This document shows positions 1-6,758 of a stretch of 11,024 bases of DNA, piece by piece. Within the stretch, counting starts at the first letter, position 1; every line of letters begins with the position of its first letter. The stretch spans positions 1 to 11,024 of the forward strand of contig JAGLRI010000031.1 of the NCBI GenBank assembly GCA_023136395.1, written 5' to 3'. Origin of the DNA: Candidatus Bathyarchaeota archaeon. GTDB lineage: Archaea > Thermoproteota > Bathyarchaeia > Bathyarchaeales > Bathyarchaeaceae. The notes under the pieces were generated by a model, which was not told where the DNA came from, made no database searches, and worked only from the letters and a program-made list of their open reading frames with translations. A program made the position numbers and the translations under genes.

Positions 1-1291
1 TAAGCGTTTTTTCTTGATAGTTTAGTAAAGCCAAATTAATTTTTCTCTCTAAGGTATCGTCGTTAATGATCTCGATTTCGGAAGTTATTTTATCTGTTTT
101 TGCTTGAACATCTAAGATTAGAACATCCAATTCTGCAAGATGATCAGTCGATTTTGTAATGATTTCATTTAATTCTTCTTTTTTTAGATCAAATTGATGA
201 ACCCATAGACTTTCCAAGTTTTTATAGGTCCGGTTGACTTCTATGAAATGTGTTTTTAGGTTGGTGAGATTGAGGTTCCCATAAAGACTTGTTTCTAATC
301 GCTCTATTTCGAATAAACATTTGTTCATCTGTTCTTGAGAAGCTTCCAACCAGGATAATATCTCTCTCAAGGTTTGATTAGCCAGAGAAACATTTAACTC
401 ATTTTTTGCTTTTTCACACCCAAGATCTAACCGTTCTTCAAAAAGAAATTGCGATTCAGTTCTTAATTGTTCAAGTTTTTTCTGGGATTCATTTAATTGA
501 TTGTTAATAATCTTAGTTTCATCCTCAAGGTACAAAAATTCTTTTTGTTTCCCTTCAATAGCCTCCCTTAAATCAGAAGCCATCATCTCTATTTTTGATA
601 TTCTAGCCCAAGCCAATTCTCGCTCAAGAAAACGCCTCTTGATTCCCAGCTGCTTTTTCTGTTGAAAGCGATCGTATTGTTCTCTCCAATACTTGAGAGT
701 TTGTTCAGCAGACTCTAAAAGTTTACTCACAGATTCTTTCTCACTCAAAATACGACCAAGCTTTCTTTGAGCTTTTAAGACATTCTGACGATAAGGTTCG
801 AGACCTACTGCAGCCTCAACCATCCTCAACTTCTCCTGAGCTGAGAGCACAGTGAACTGACCTACCATATTCTGGTGCATGATAACTAACATATTGTCAG
901 GATCAACTCCTAGCTTGGAGAGAACTCTCACAACCTCGCTTTTAGTTACTGCCTTGTTGTTAAGTTCAAACAAATAATTTCCGTCTTGTCTCAAAACTCT
1001 CGTTAAAAGGATGTAATCTTTCTTAATCTTCGGGATAGGTTTACGTTTACCTTTACGAGAGTTATCCAGAACTAAAGTAACCCGAGCCTGATCTTTACCC
1101 CAGCGAATAAGATCGCTCAATTTTCTTGACCGTTCTGTGTATGATTGACCCAAAGCCACAGAGATCCCAAGCAACATAGAAGACTTGCCTGACCCATTTG
1201 GACCACAAACAACGTTAACACCCGGATTAAGAGGCACCCTAGCATATTCGTAACTCATGAAGTTCTCAAGGATGACCTCCCGGATTAACAC
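1..1291 (-). CDS. SMC-family (SMC5/6-like) ATPase, N-terminal part, cut by the window edge
   Basis: At least 430 codons are open on the minus strand from a GTG at 1291 to the left edge. The protein begins with an ABC-type head: a strand followed by ENFMSYE (about residues 9-15), a Walker A loop GPNGSGKSS (30-38), and a Q-loop Gln at about 140 in MHQNMVGQF. From about residue 172 onward the sequence is charged and heptad-like, a long coiled coil. SMC and Rad50 proteins share this plan; the signature motif, Walker B and hinge would lie beyond the edge. The stretch after Walker A (ALGQSY, then KLSDLIRWGKDQARVTL) is closer in feel to SMC5/SMC6 than to canonical SMC. The GTG start is chosen because GAGG lies 9 nt upstream (1301-1304) and the N-terminus fits the family; a TTG at 1306 is the alternative. 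The likely role is in chromosome organisation or DNA repair. SMC family: fairly sure; subfamily: uncertain. Confidence 0.85.
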   Translation of the reverse strand, partial: MLIREVILENFMSYEYARVPLNPGVNVVCGPNGSGKSSMLLGISVALGQSYTERSRKLSDLIRWGKDQARVTLVLDNSRKGKRKPIPKIKKDYILLTRVLRQDGNYLFELNNKAVTKSEVVRVLSKLGVDPDNMLVIMHQNMVGQFTVLSAQEKLRMVEAAVGLEPYRQNVLKAQRKLGRILSEKESVSKLLESAEQTLKYWREQYDRFQQKKQLGIKRRFLERELAWARISKIEMMASDLREAIEGKQKEFLYLEDETKIINNQLNESQKKLEQLRTESQFLFEERLDLGCEKAKNELNVSLANQTLREILSWLEASQEQMNKCLFEIERLETSLYGNLNLTNLKTHFIEVNRTYKNLESLWVHQFDLKKEELNEIITKSTDHLAELDVLILDVQAKTDKITSEIEIINDDTLERKINLALLNYQEKTL

Positions 1292-1390
1292 TACAGTAAG
1301 CCTCAAATATAATGCTAAATAGAGGATGCCTCCTCATTATTAAAAGAATTTCTTAGCACTTGGATAAAGGGGTTTATTAACAGAACTCTA

Positions 1391-1422
1391 ATATTGCATA
1401 ATAAATTTGCAATATATCTTTA
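1391..1422 (+). promoter_or_regulatory. Inverted repeat and TATA-like element upstream of the tungstate operon
   Basis: ATATTGCA at 1391-1398 is repeated as its exact reverse complement at 1408-1415, with a 9-base AT-rich spacer. A TATA-like run (ATATATCTTTA, 1412-1422) overlaps the right arm and lies about 45-55 bases before the tupA start, so the repeat sits where a repressor could block transcription factor binding. A metal-oxyanion regulator of the ModE or TunR kind would be a natural binder, but no such gene is visible here. The spacer also reads as TATA-like on the minus strand, so the divergent SMC-like gene could share control. The repeat is seen directly; the function is inferred. 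Confidence 0.45.
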
Positions 1423-1466
1423 TTAGACGATGTATTGATATTTTTCCAAAATACTAGGTAAAAAAA

Positions 1467-2453
1467 ATGGAAAGAAAAGTTGGAAAATTGACGGTGGCAT
1501 TTACTGTAATATATCTTTTGATAGTGATTGGTTCACTTGTTGGAGTATATTTCTTAGTAGGGAGGATAGAAACTCTTAGAGTTTATACAACTACGAGCCT
1601 CTTCGATACGGGTCTCCTAGACGCAATTGAAGAACAATTTGAGGAAGAATATCCAATTCAACTTCAAATCATCGCGAAGGGGACAGGGCAGGCGATAAAA
1701 TTCGCTCAAAATGGTGACGCGGACATGATAATTATACATGCTCCAACACAAGAATTTGCCTTCTTAGAGGATGGATATGGGGTTTGTAGAAAAATTATTG
1801 CCTACAACTTTTTCACCATAGTAGGATCAGAAGAAGACCCCGTAAATATTAGCAATTTGTCGCCCACGCAAGCTTTAGTAAAGATCGTAGAAGCTGGAAG
1901 GAACGGAGAAGCTATCTGGGTTTCTAGGGGAGACGATTCTGGGACGCACACCAAAGAAAAAAGCTTATGGGCAAATGCTGGATTTAACTGGACGATTTTA
2001 AGGGAAGAGATGGAATGGTTTAGAGAAACTGGTTCTGGAATGGGGAGAACCTTGCTTTACTCCAACTCTATTTCTGGATATACTCTCGCGGACATGGGTA
2101 CCTATCTTAAATATTATTCAGACGGATTAACCAAGCAAGTAGTGTTAATAAATGAATATGAGGAACTGCTTAACGTTTATAGTGCCATAGTTGTTAATCA
2201 AACCCTTTATTCCCACACGAACGTTGAAGGAGCTATAACATTCTTAAAATTTCTAATTTCTGAGGATGGTCAATACATTATTGATCAGTATAAAGAAGGC
2301 GTTTATGAGAAGAGGTTATTTTATTCAGCAGTGGAATTATTGAGGAAAAACACAGATCCAACACTTGTAAGCTGGATAGAAGACTTTGCATATTTCAATG
2401 GAACAGAATGTCCCACGGAATACTGTTATAATCATCCAGAACTATACAATTAA
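1467..2453 (+). CDS. tupA: Tungstate ABC transporter, substrate-binding protein TupA
   Basis: This is a periplasmic-binding-like protein that captures tungstate (perhaps molybdate) outside the membrane and delivers it to TupBC. One hydrophobic segment at residues 10-31 has no lipobox cysteine, so the protein is probably tethered by an uncleaved N-terminal helix. The TupA hallmark TTTS is at 41-44, followed by GTGQA (72-76), DADMIIIHAP (84-93) and SRGDDSGTHTKE (153-164). The TTTS and SGTH loops are expected to form the oxyanion pocket. At 328 aa it is slightly longer than typical family members, with a C-terminal tail carrying a C-x4-C pair near the end. AGGT at 1456-1459 lies 7 nt before the ATG. 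It is the first gene of tupABC. WtpA and ModA are less likely because the TTTS motif and overall pattern fit TupA. Confidence 0.93.
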   Translation: MERKVGKLTVAFTVIYLLIVIGSLVGVYFLVGRIETLRVYTTTSLFDTGLLDAIEEQFEEEYPIQLQIIAKGTGQAIKFAQNGDADMIIIHAPTQEFAFLEDGYGVCRKIIAYNFFTIVGSEEDPVNISNLSPTQALVKIVEAGRNGEAIWVSRGDDSGTHTKEKSLWANAGFNWTILREEMEWFRETGSGMGRTLLYSNSISGYTLADMGTYLKYYSDGLTKQVVLINEYEELLNVYSAIVVNQTLYSHTNVEGAITFLKFLISEDGQYIIDQYKEGVYEKRLFYSAVELLRKNTDPTLVSWIEDFAYFNGTECPTEYCYNHPELYN

Positions 2454-2472
2454 TTCGTTGAAAATCTTTTTT

Positions 2473-2478
2473 GAGGAG
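2473..2478 (+). promoter_or_regulatory. Ribosome binding site that sets the tupB start
   Basis: GAGGAG lies 9 nt before the GTG at 2488. It decides between that GTG and the upstream in-frame ATG at 2386, which would overlap tupA by 68 bases and add 34 residues unlike the permease family. Confidence 0.7.
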
Positions 2479-2487
2479 CGAAATTCA

Positions 2488-3195
2488 GTGGGCATAGAAA
2501 TACTTGAAGGGATAAAAAGTGTCTTAGAATTTGTTCTGTCTGGAGACCAAAAAATAATGAATATAACAATTAGAACGATTGCCATTTCGGGTACCGCAAC
2601 TCTCCTCTCGACTATATGGGGTTCACCTATCGGAGTGCTTTTGGGTTTGAAAAAATTTCGAGGGAGATTATTAATAAAGGGCTTCTTCAACGCTATGATA
2701 GGCATCCCCGCTGTAGCTCTAGGATTGATTTTATACTTGCTCTTTTCAAATGCAGGACCATTGGGTTTTCTACAGATTCTATACAGTTCATATGGGATAA
2801 TTATTGGACAAGCACTTCTAATAACCCCATTAACTGTTAGTTTTATCGCAAGTGCTGTCGAGTCTGTTGGTCCAGAGATCAGGGATCTAGCAAAAACCTT
2901 GGGTGCATCTGAGGTCCAGATTTCTCTAGTCATATTAAAGGAGGCGATGAGCGGTGTCGTTCTGGCCATCACTGCAAGCTTTAATAGAGCAATAGCTGAA
3001 TTGGGAGTCGCCTTATTAATAGGTGGAAACATACGGGGTTTTACTAGGGTCTTGACGACAGCGATAGCCCTTGAAACCGCAAAGGGCGAAATATTACTTG
3101 GAATTGCTTTAACCATTATACTACTGTTAATTGTGTCTGTTGTAAATCTCACCGTTAATCTGATTCAGAGGCGTAAAATATGGCGTATATGGTAG
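2488..3195 (+). CDS. tupB: Tungstate ABC transporter, permease TupB
   Basis: This is the integral membrane subunit that forms the tungstate channel. With the GTG start it has 235 residues, the usual size for TupB. About five hydrophobic segments are visible (roughly residues 26-54, 60-90, 103-127, 153-178 and 198-225). The cytoplasmic coupling loop of binding-protein-dependent permeases is seen at 130-140 (EIRDLAKTLGA, the EAA-type motif), followed by an AELGVALLIGGN stretch typical of the TupB/ModB group. The gene starts 34 bases after tupA ends and overlaps tupC by 16 bases, so translation is probably coupled. A long antisense open frame over this gene (2442-3152) is a shadow of it. Confidence 0.92.
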   Translation: MGIEILEGIKSVLEFVLSGDQKIMNITIRTIAISGTATLLSTIWGSPIGVLLGLKKFRGRLLIKGFFNAMIGIPAVALGLILYLLFSNAGPLGFLQILYSSYGIIIGQALLITPLTVSFIASAVESVGPEIRDLAKTLGASEVQISLVILKEAMSGVVLAITASFNRAIAELGVALLIGGNIRGFTRVLTTAIALETAKGEILLGIALTIILLLIVSVVNLTVNLIQRRKIWRIW

Positions 3196-4241
3196 AGATT
3201 AAGGATATAACTAGAAGATACGGAAACATAAACGCTCTTGATAAAATTAACTTAAGTATAATGAAGGGTGAAATTTTTACCATAATAGGTCCAAACGGAT
3301 CAGGAAAAACCACCGCATTAAGGATTATGGCGGGGATAGACAGACCAACAAGCGGAGAAGTATATTTTGATGGTGTAAAAGTTGATGAGGGGAACATGAG
3401 TAAGATCAGAACAAAAAGTACGATGGTTTTTCAGAAAACTGCTCTCTTCAACACAACAGTATACAAAAATATCGCGTACGGCTTAAAACTGAGAGGGTTT
3501 TCAAAGAAAGAAATTGAAGAAAAAGTAAAAGATGGGCTAAAAATAGTAAGTCTTGAAGACTACGAAAACCGATGGGCAAAAAAGCTTTCTGGAGGAGAAC
3601 AACAAAGAGTCTCTCTTGCCCGAGCGTTGGTGCTAAACACTGAACTCTTGCTTTTAGATGAGCCCACAGCGAATTTAGATCCCATGAATGTTTCCATCAT
3701 CGAGGAAACGATCTCTTGGGTCAATCGAGAAAGAAAAACCACGGTTGTTATGGCAACCCATAACATGTTTCAAGCGGAAAATCTTACAAATAGAGCAGCC
3801 TTGCTTCTTGAAGGAAAGATAAGAGAGATTGGAACAACCCAAGAAATTTTTAAAGACCCCTCCGAATACTTTATCAGTTTTGCGAGAACCGAAAATGTTT
3901 TTTCAGGTATCTCAAAAATCCTTAAAGAAGGTACTTCCGTCATAAACGTCGGCGATGGAGTCCTAATAGAAGCTGTCCCTAAAAAATCGGGAAAAATAAG
4001 ACTTTTTGTAAGATCTGAGGACATAGTCCTCTCAAGAAACCCGATAATATCGAGTGCAAGAAATACTTTCAACGGCAGAATAGTTGGTATATCAGACTTG
4101 AAATCGTTAGTAAAATTGAAAGTTAATGTAGGAAAGGAATTTGTTGTTCAAGTAACCAAAAGATCTTTCACCGAGATGCAACTTAATGTTGGTACAGAGG
4201 TTTATATCACCTTCAAAGCTTCCTCAGTGCATGTAATATAA
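3180..4241 (+). CDS. tupC: Tungstate ABC transporter, ATP-binding protein TupC with C-terminal Mop/TOBE domain
   Basis: This ATPase energises tungstate import. The nucleotide-binding domain shows Walker A GPNGSGKTT (37-45), Q-loop Gln85, signature LSGGEQQR (136-143), Walker B LLLLDEP ending at 162, and the switch His194 in ATHN. A C-terminal domain follows. Its last 65 or so residues (from about 288) match the molybdate-type TOBE/Mop pattern: SARN at the beginning, a VGKEF turn, and FKASSVHV at the end. In relatives this domain binds oxyanions and can shut the transporter down when the metal is plentiful (trans-inhibition); that role here is inference. Length is 353 aa, in line with ModC/TupC proteins that carry a regulatory domain. 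AGAGG at 3167-3171 is 8 nt before the ATG. It is the last gene of the operon. Confidence 0.93.
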   Translation: MAYMVEIKDITRRYGNINALDKINLSIMKGEIFTIIGPNGSGKTTALRIMAGIDRPTSGEVYFDGVKVDEGNMSKIRTKSTMVFQKTALFNTTVYKNIAYGLKLRGFSKKEIEEKVKDGLKIVSLEDYENRWAKKLSGGEQQRVSLARALVLNTELLLLDEPTANLDPMNVSIIEETISWVNRERKTTVVMATHNMFQAENLTNRAALLLEGKIREIGTTQEIFKDPSEYFISFARTENVFSGISKILKEGTSVINVGDGVLIEAVPKKSGKIRLFVRSEDIVLSRNPIISSARNTFNGRIVGISDLKSLVKLKVNVGKEFVVQVTKRSFTEMQLNVGTEVYITFKASSVHVI

Positions 4242-4250
4242 TCTTTGACT

Positions 4251-4270
4251 ATTGAAGAAAAGAAATTGAT
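4251..4270 (-). terminator. Possible T-rich termination site for rpo5
   Basis: Read on the minus strand, a pyrimidine-rich stretch (TTTCTTTTCTTC) begins about 30 bases after the rpo5 stop, in the 55-base gap between the convergent rpo5 and tupC ends. Archaeal RNA polymerase commonly stops at such T-rich tracts. No hairpin is visible. Confidence 0.3.
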
Positions 4271-4296
4271 GAAAATGAAACGGTTGAGTGATGTAA

Positions 4297-4848
4297 TTAG
4301 CCTTCAATAACATATCTGTATGAAATGTATTTTCCAGCGGTTGGGCTATCTCTAATAATTTTTAATATGTCTCCTGGTTTTGCGCCAATCGCTATAGCAG
4401 CTGGATCCGAGGTTTTAATCCATGGTAGCTGGTAGGGTTTTACTCGATACTTCGCCAACACCTCTTCTTTTGCCTTAGACGTAAGTATCTCATGTTTTGG
4501 CACGAGTTTATGCGTAAAAATGTTGAAAGATGGAAAGATCCTAGGAATCAATTCTATTTTATTTTCTACTGACCTAACTTTAGCGGCTGGAGTATATTTT
4601 CCTCTAGTTACTATGAGCCCTTCCTCAGCTTCAATGTCTTTCATTGCTTTACTCATTTGCTCAATATAGCGAACGCCCACCGTTACTGGGGTTGTATAAC
4701 ACCAAATAAGCACCTTTGTATCTTCCTTAGGAATCTCACATAAAAAGTTGATGATTCCTTTTTTTTCCTCGCGTTTAATCAACTTATATTTACGGAGCTT
4801 TATAAGCATCAGTGTCTTTTTTTCGTCTAAAGTTACTTCAACACTCAA
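4297..4848 (-). CDS. rpo5: RNA polymerase subunit Rpo5 (RpoH), with a eukaryote-like N-terminal domain
   Basis: The C-terminal part (about residues 109-183) is a clear Rpo5/Rpb5 assembly domain: THKLVPKHEIL (112-122), YQLPWI (139-144), SDP (147-149), IGAKPGD (154-160), and IIRDSPTAGKYISYR (164-178). Archaeal Rpo5 is normally only this domain, about 75-85 aa. Here 183 aa are encoded. Residues 45-108 align by eye, without gaps of note, with the jaw domain of human and yeast Rpb5: a P-x-(x)-VG(V/I) segment at 54-59, a hydrophobic strand GLIV (77-80), and TPAAK (86-90) matching TPSAK/TPSAM. The start is TTG at 4848: GAGGT is 8 nt upstream and an in-frame TAG lies two codons before it. It stands alone, convergent with tupC and divergent from pok, not beside rpoB. 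It could be a second Rpo5 copy. Confidence 0.93.
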   Translation of the reverse strand: MSVEVTLDEKKTLMLIKLRKYKLIKREEKKGIINFLCEIPKEDTKVLIWCYTTPVTVGVRYIEQMSKAMKDIEAEEGLIVTRGKYTPAAKVRSVENKIELIPRIFPSFNIFTHKLVPKHEILTSKAKEEVLAKYRVKPYQLPWIKTSDPAAIAIGAKPGDILKIIRDSPTAGKYISYRYVIEG

Positions 4849-4856
4849 AACCTACG

Positions 4857-4861
4857 ACCTC
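4857..4861 (-). promoter_or_regulatory. Ribosome binding site for rpo5, supporting its TTG start
   Basis: On the minus strand GAGGT lies 8 nt before the TTG at 4848-4846. The nearby ATG at 4863-4861 cannot be the start because it reaches TAG after two more codons. Confidence 0.65.
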
Positions 4862-4930
4862 ATGTTTCAAGCGGTGTAAGTGGAAGTTATCGTCATTTAA
4901 ACTTTACGCTTCATTCCCAAAAATAAGAGA

Positions 4931-4942
4931 ATATATAAAAAC
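4931..4942 (-). promoter_or_regulatory. Probable TATA box for rpo5
   Basis: On the minus strand the sequence reads TTTTTATATAT, close to the archaeal TATA consensus in the proper orientation. Transcription would begin about 25 bases further on, giving a leader of roughly 60 bases before the TTG start. A second candidate (GTTTAAAT on the minus strand, near 4895-4903) is nearer to the gene. Confidence 0.4.
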
Positions 4943-4957
4943 AATTAATAGGGAAAA

Positions 4958-4996
4958 GTATAAAGATCTTTAAACATTTTATACAAAATATTTATT
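4958..4996 (+). promoter_or_regulatory. Promoter region of the CoA cluster with nested palindromes
   Basis: TAAAGATCTTTA at 4961-4972 is a perfect 12-base palindrome. It is nested in a wider pair, GTATAAA (4958-4964) and TTTATAC (4978-4984). A TATA-like stretch AATATTTATT (about 4987-4996) follows, about 42-50 bases before the pok start, so the palindrome could be an operator just upstream of the TATA box. The region is very AT-rich, so chance palindromes are likely; function is inferred. Confidence 0.35.
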
Positions 4997-5037
4997 TTTT
5001 AAACCAACATATTATTAAAATTTGCGAGGTTCTTAAA

Positions 5038-5946
5038 ATGAGGGTTGTTACTACTTTCTCACCTGGACACATAACCGGCTTTTTTCAAATATGTGATCAA
5101 CCAATGGACCCATTGTTAAAAGGATCTCGCGGAGCCGGAGTCTCGATAACACATGGCGTCACAACAAGAGTCAGCGTTAAGAAGTCGCCAAAAACGTTCG
5201 TTAAAATTGAGATAAATGGTAACATCACAGAATCAGCTGAGGTGTCGGAACACGTAATAAAGACTTTCCTTTCACGCGTTGAAGGGAACTACATCGTTTC
5301 TGTAGAACATAACGTTAAAATTCCCATAGGTTCAGGATATGGCGCGAGCGGAGCTGGTGCATTAAGCCTAGCCTTAGCCCTAAATAAGGTTTTTGACCTC
5401 GGATTAACTCGCATTGAAGCAGCTCAAGTCGCCCACATTGCTGAAGTAAAATGTAAAACGGGACTTGGGACAGTCATTGCGGAAACTTACGGAGGATTAG
5501 AAATAAGAATGAAGCCAGGAGCTCCAGGTATAGGAGAAATAAAAAATATACACCTCACTGATGAATACGCAATAGTATGCCTGAATTTTGATTCCATATC
5601 TACAAAGGAGGTATTGATTAATGAAAAGCTCAGCCAAAAAATTAATAAAGCGGGGGAAAAACTCGTATACGAGTTACTAACGCAACCTACTCCCAACATG
5701 TTTATGAAATTCTCTCGTAAATTTGCGGAGCAGGTCGGGTTAATTTCGGAAAGAATGTGGAAGACTTTGAGAGAAGCAGATAGAAAAGGCTTCACATGCA
5801 GCATGCCAATGCTTGGAGAATCTGTTTTTTCCTTGATTAAGAGGGATGCCGTTGAAGAGCTTTTAAAGATTTTCCACAAGCATGCTCTTTCAGGGCACAG
5901 TATAATTGTTGCTGGAATCGACTTTAAGGGAGCTAGGATTTTATGA
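5038..5946 (+). CDS. pok: Pantoate kinase (PoK), GHMP kinase family
   Basis: This enzyme phosphorylates pantoate to 4-phosphopantoate with ATP, the step by which most archaea divert pantoate into CoA. The GHMP kinase ATP loop is at 96-107 (PIGSGYGASGAG). The N-terminal FSPGHITGFF (7-16), with GSRGAGVSI at 29-37, is the pattern of the archaeal PoK family and sets it apart from mevalonate or homoserine kinases. A further glycine-rich segment, TGLGTVIAETYGG, follows at about 141-153. At 302 aa it has the family's normal size. GAGGT at 5026-5030 is 7 nt before the ATG. Its stop codon overlaps the start of the next gene (ATGA), and that gene is its pathway partner, which strengthens the assignment. 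Confidence 0.92.
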   Translation: MRVVTTFSPGHITGFFQICDQPMDPLLKGSRGAGVSITHGVTTRVSVKKSPKTFVKIEINGNITESAEVSEHVIKTFLSRVEGNYIVSVEHNVKIPIGSGYGASGAGALSLALALNKVFDLGLTRIEAAQVAHIAEVKCKTGLGTVIAETYGGLEIRMKPGAPGIGEIKNIHLTDEYAIVCLNFDSISTKEVLINEKLSQKINKAGEKLVYELLTQPTPNMFMKFSRKFAEQVGLISERMWKTLREADRKGFTCSMPMLGESVFSLIKRDAVEELLKIFHKHALSGHSIIVAGIDFKGARIL

Positions 5947-6758
5947 CAGAAGAGACCAAAATTCCACCCAAACATCCGAGAGCTGAATCATTAAGAATTC
6001 GAGAAAAATTGATCAAGCATTTTAAATCAGGAGTTGTAGCCCAAGCAGGTCTTATAGCCCACGGTAGGGGGGAAGCATTTGATTATTTACTAGGTGAAAA
6101 AACCACTGAAAATGCTCGCAGAGCCTTTAAAGCAGTTGCTGCGACCATGCTTTTAGCTAAAAAACCAGTGATCTCAGTCAACGGAAATGTTGCTGCCTTA
6201 GCAGCAGAGGATATTAATAAACTGGCGGATGTTTTTAACGCAAAAGTCGAGGTTAATCTGTTTTATCGATCCCGAGAGAGGGAGATTGCGATTAAAAAAG
6301 TGCTAGATGAAGCTGGAGTCAAGGAAGTATTAGGTATAGATGAAAAGATGTCCGCACAGGTATCTGAGCTTCACAGTGAACGCAGACGAGTAGACAAAAG
6401 AGGAATACTTGTAGCGGATGTAGTATTTGTTCCCTTAGAAGATGGTGATAGAACTGAAGCCCTAAGAAAAATGGGTAAGACAGTTATTGCGATTGATTTG
6501 AATCCTCTATCACGAACAGCGCAGTTGGCATCGATCACAATTGTTGACAACATAATTAGAGTTATACCAGACCTTATCAAAGAAGGACGTAAATTAAAAA
6601 CTGAGAAACTGAAGAAGTTACAGAAAATTGTCTCTGACTTTGATAACCGAAAAAACCTATCTAATGCAATTAAGCTAATTAATAAACGCCTTTTGGAACT
6701 TTCTGAAAAAGGAGTATACATAACACAAGTTCTTCAAAAAAGGAGGGATATCAGATAG
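5943..6758 (+). CDS. pps: 4-phosphopantoate--beta-alanine ligase (phosphopantothenate synthetase, PPS)
   Basis: This enzyme joins 4-phosphopantoate to beta-alanine with ATP to give 4'-phosphopantothenate, replacing bacterial PanC in archaea. Family motifs are clear: HPRAESL (11-17), GLIAHGRGEAFDYLLGE (36-52), VNGNVAALA (79-87), a PLEDGDRTEALRKMGK stretch (164-179), and DLNPLSRTAQ (185-194). Length is 271 aa, close to the usual 255-270. It overlaps pok by four bases, so the two are probably translated together. Near its end is a run of six A followed by GGAGGG (6736-6747). A -1 slip there would extend the protein by about 50 residues into an open frame, but the family normally ends about here, so the plain stop at 6756-6758 is preferred. 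Confidence 0.92.
   Translation: MTEETKIPPKHPRAESLRIREKLIKHFKSGVVAQAGLIAHGRGEAFDYLLGEKTTENARRAFKAVAATMLLAKKPVISVNGNVAALAAEDINKLADVFNAKVEVNLFYRSREREIAIKKVLDEAGVKEVLGIDEKMSAQVSELHSERRRVDKRGILVADVVFVPLEDGDRTEALRKMGKTVIAIDLNPLSRTAQLASITIVDNIIRVIPDLIKEGRKLKTEKLKKLQKIVSDFDNRKNLSNAIKLINKRLLELSEKGVYITQVLQKRRDIR

Noticed and set aside
1322..1335. Small hairpin GAGGA-TGCC-TCCTC in the divergent promoter region
   Set aside because: A 5-bp stem is too short to support a function without comparison to other genomes.
1269..1340. A 23-codon minus-strand frame beginning ATGAGGAGGCAT upstream of the SMC-like gene
   Set aside because: It overlaps the SMC-like gene in another frame, is very short, and shows no features; its GAGGAGG is more likely chance or part of the leader.
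2386..2487. Upstream extension of tupB from an ATG at 2386
   Set aside because: It would overlap tupA by 68 bases and add 34 residues atypical of the family; the GTG at 2488 has a GAGGAG site at good spacing.
2442..3152. A 236-codon open frame on the minus strand opposite tupB
   Set aside because: It is antisense to a clear permease gene, shows no recognisable motif, and its composition mirrors the hydrophobic codons of tupB.
5487..5975. A 162-codon minus-strand frame opposite pok, and a similar 161-codon frame at 9298-9783 opposite coaBC
   Set aside because: Both are shadows of well-identified genes, with no ribosome binding site or family resemblance.
6736..6742. Programmed -1 frameshift in pps as an annotated feature
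   Set aside because: PPS already has full family length at its normal stop, so an extension is not needed; kept only as one reading of the open frame that follows.
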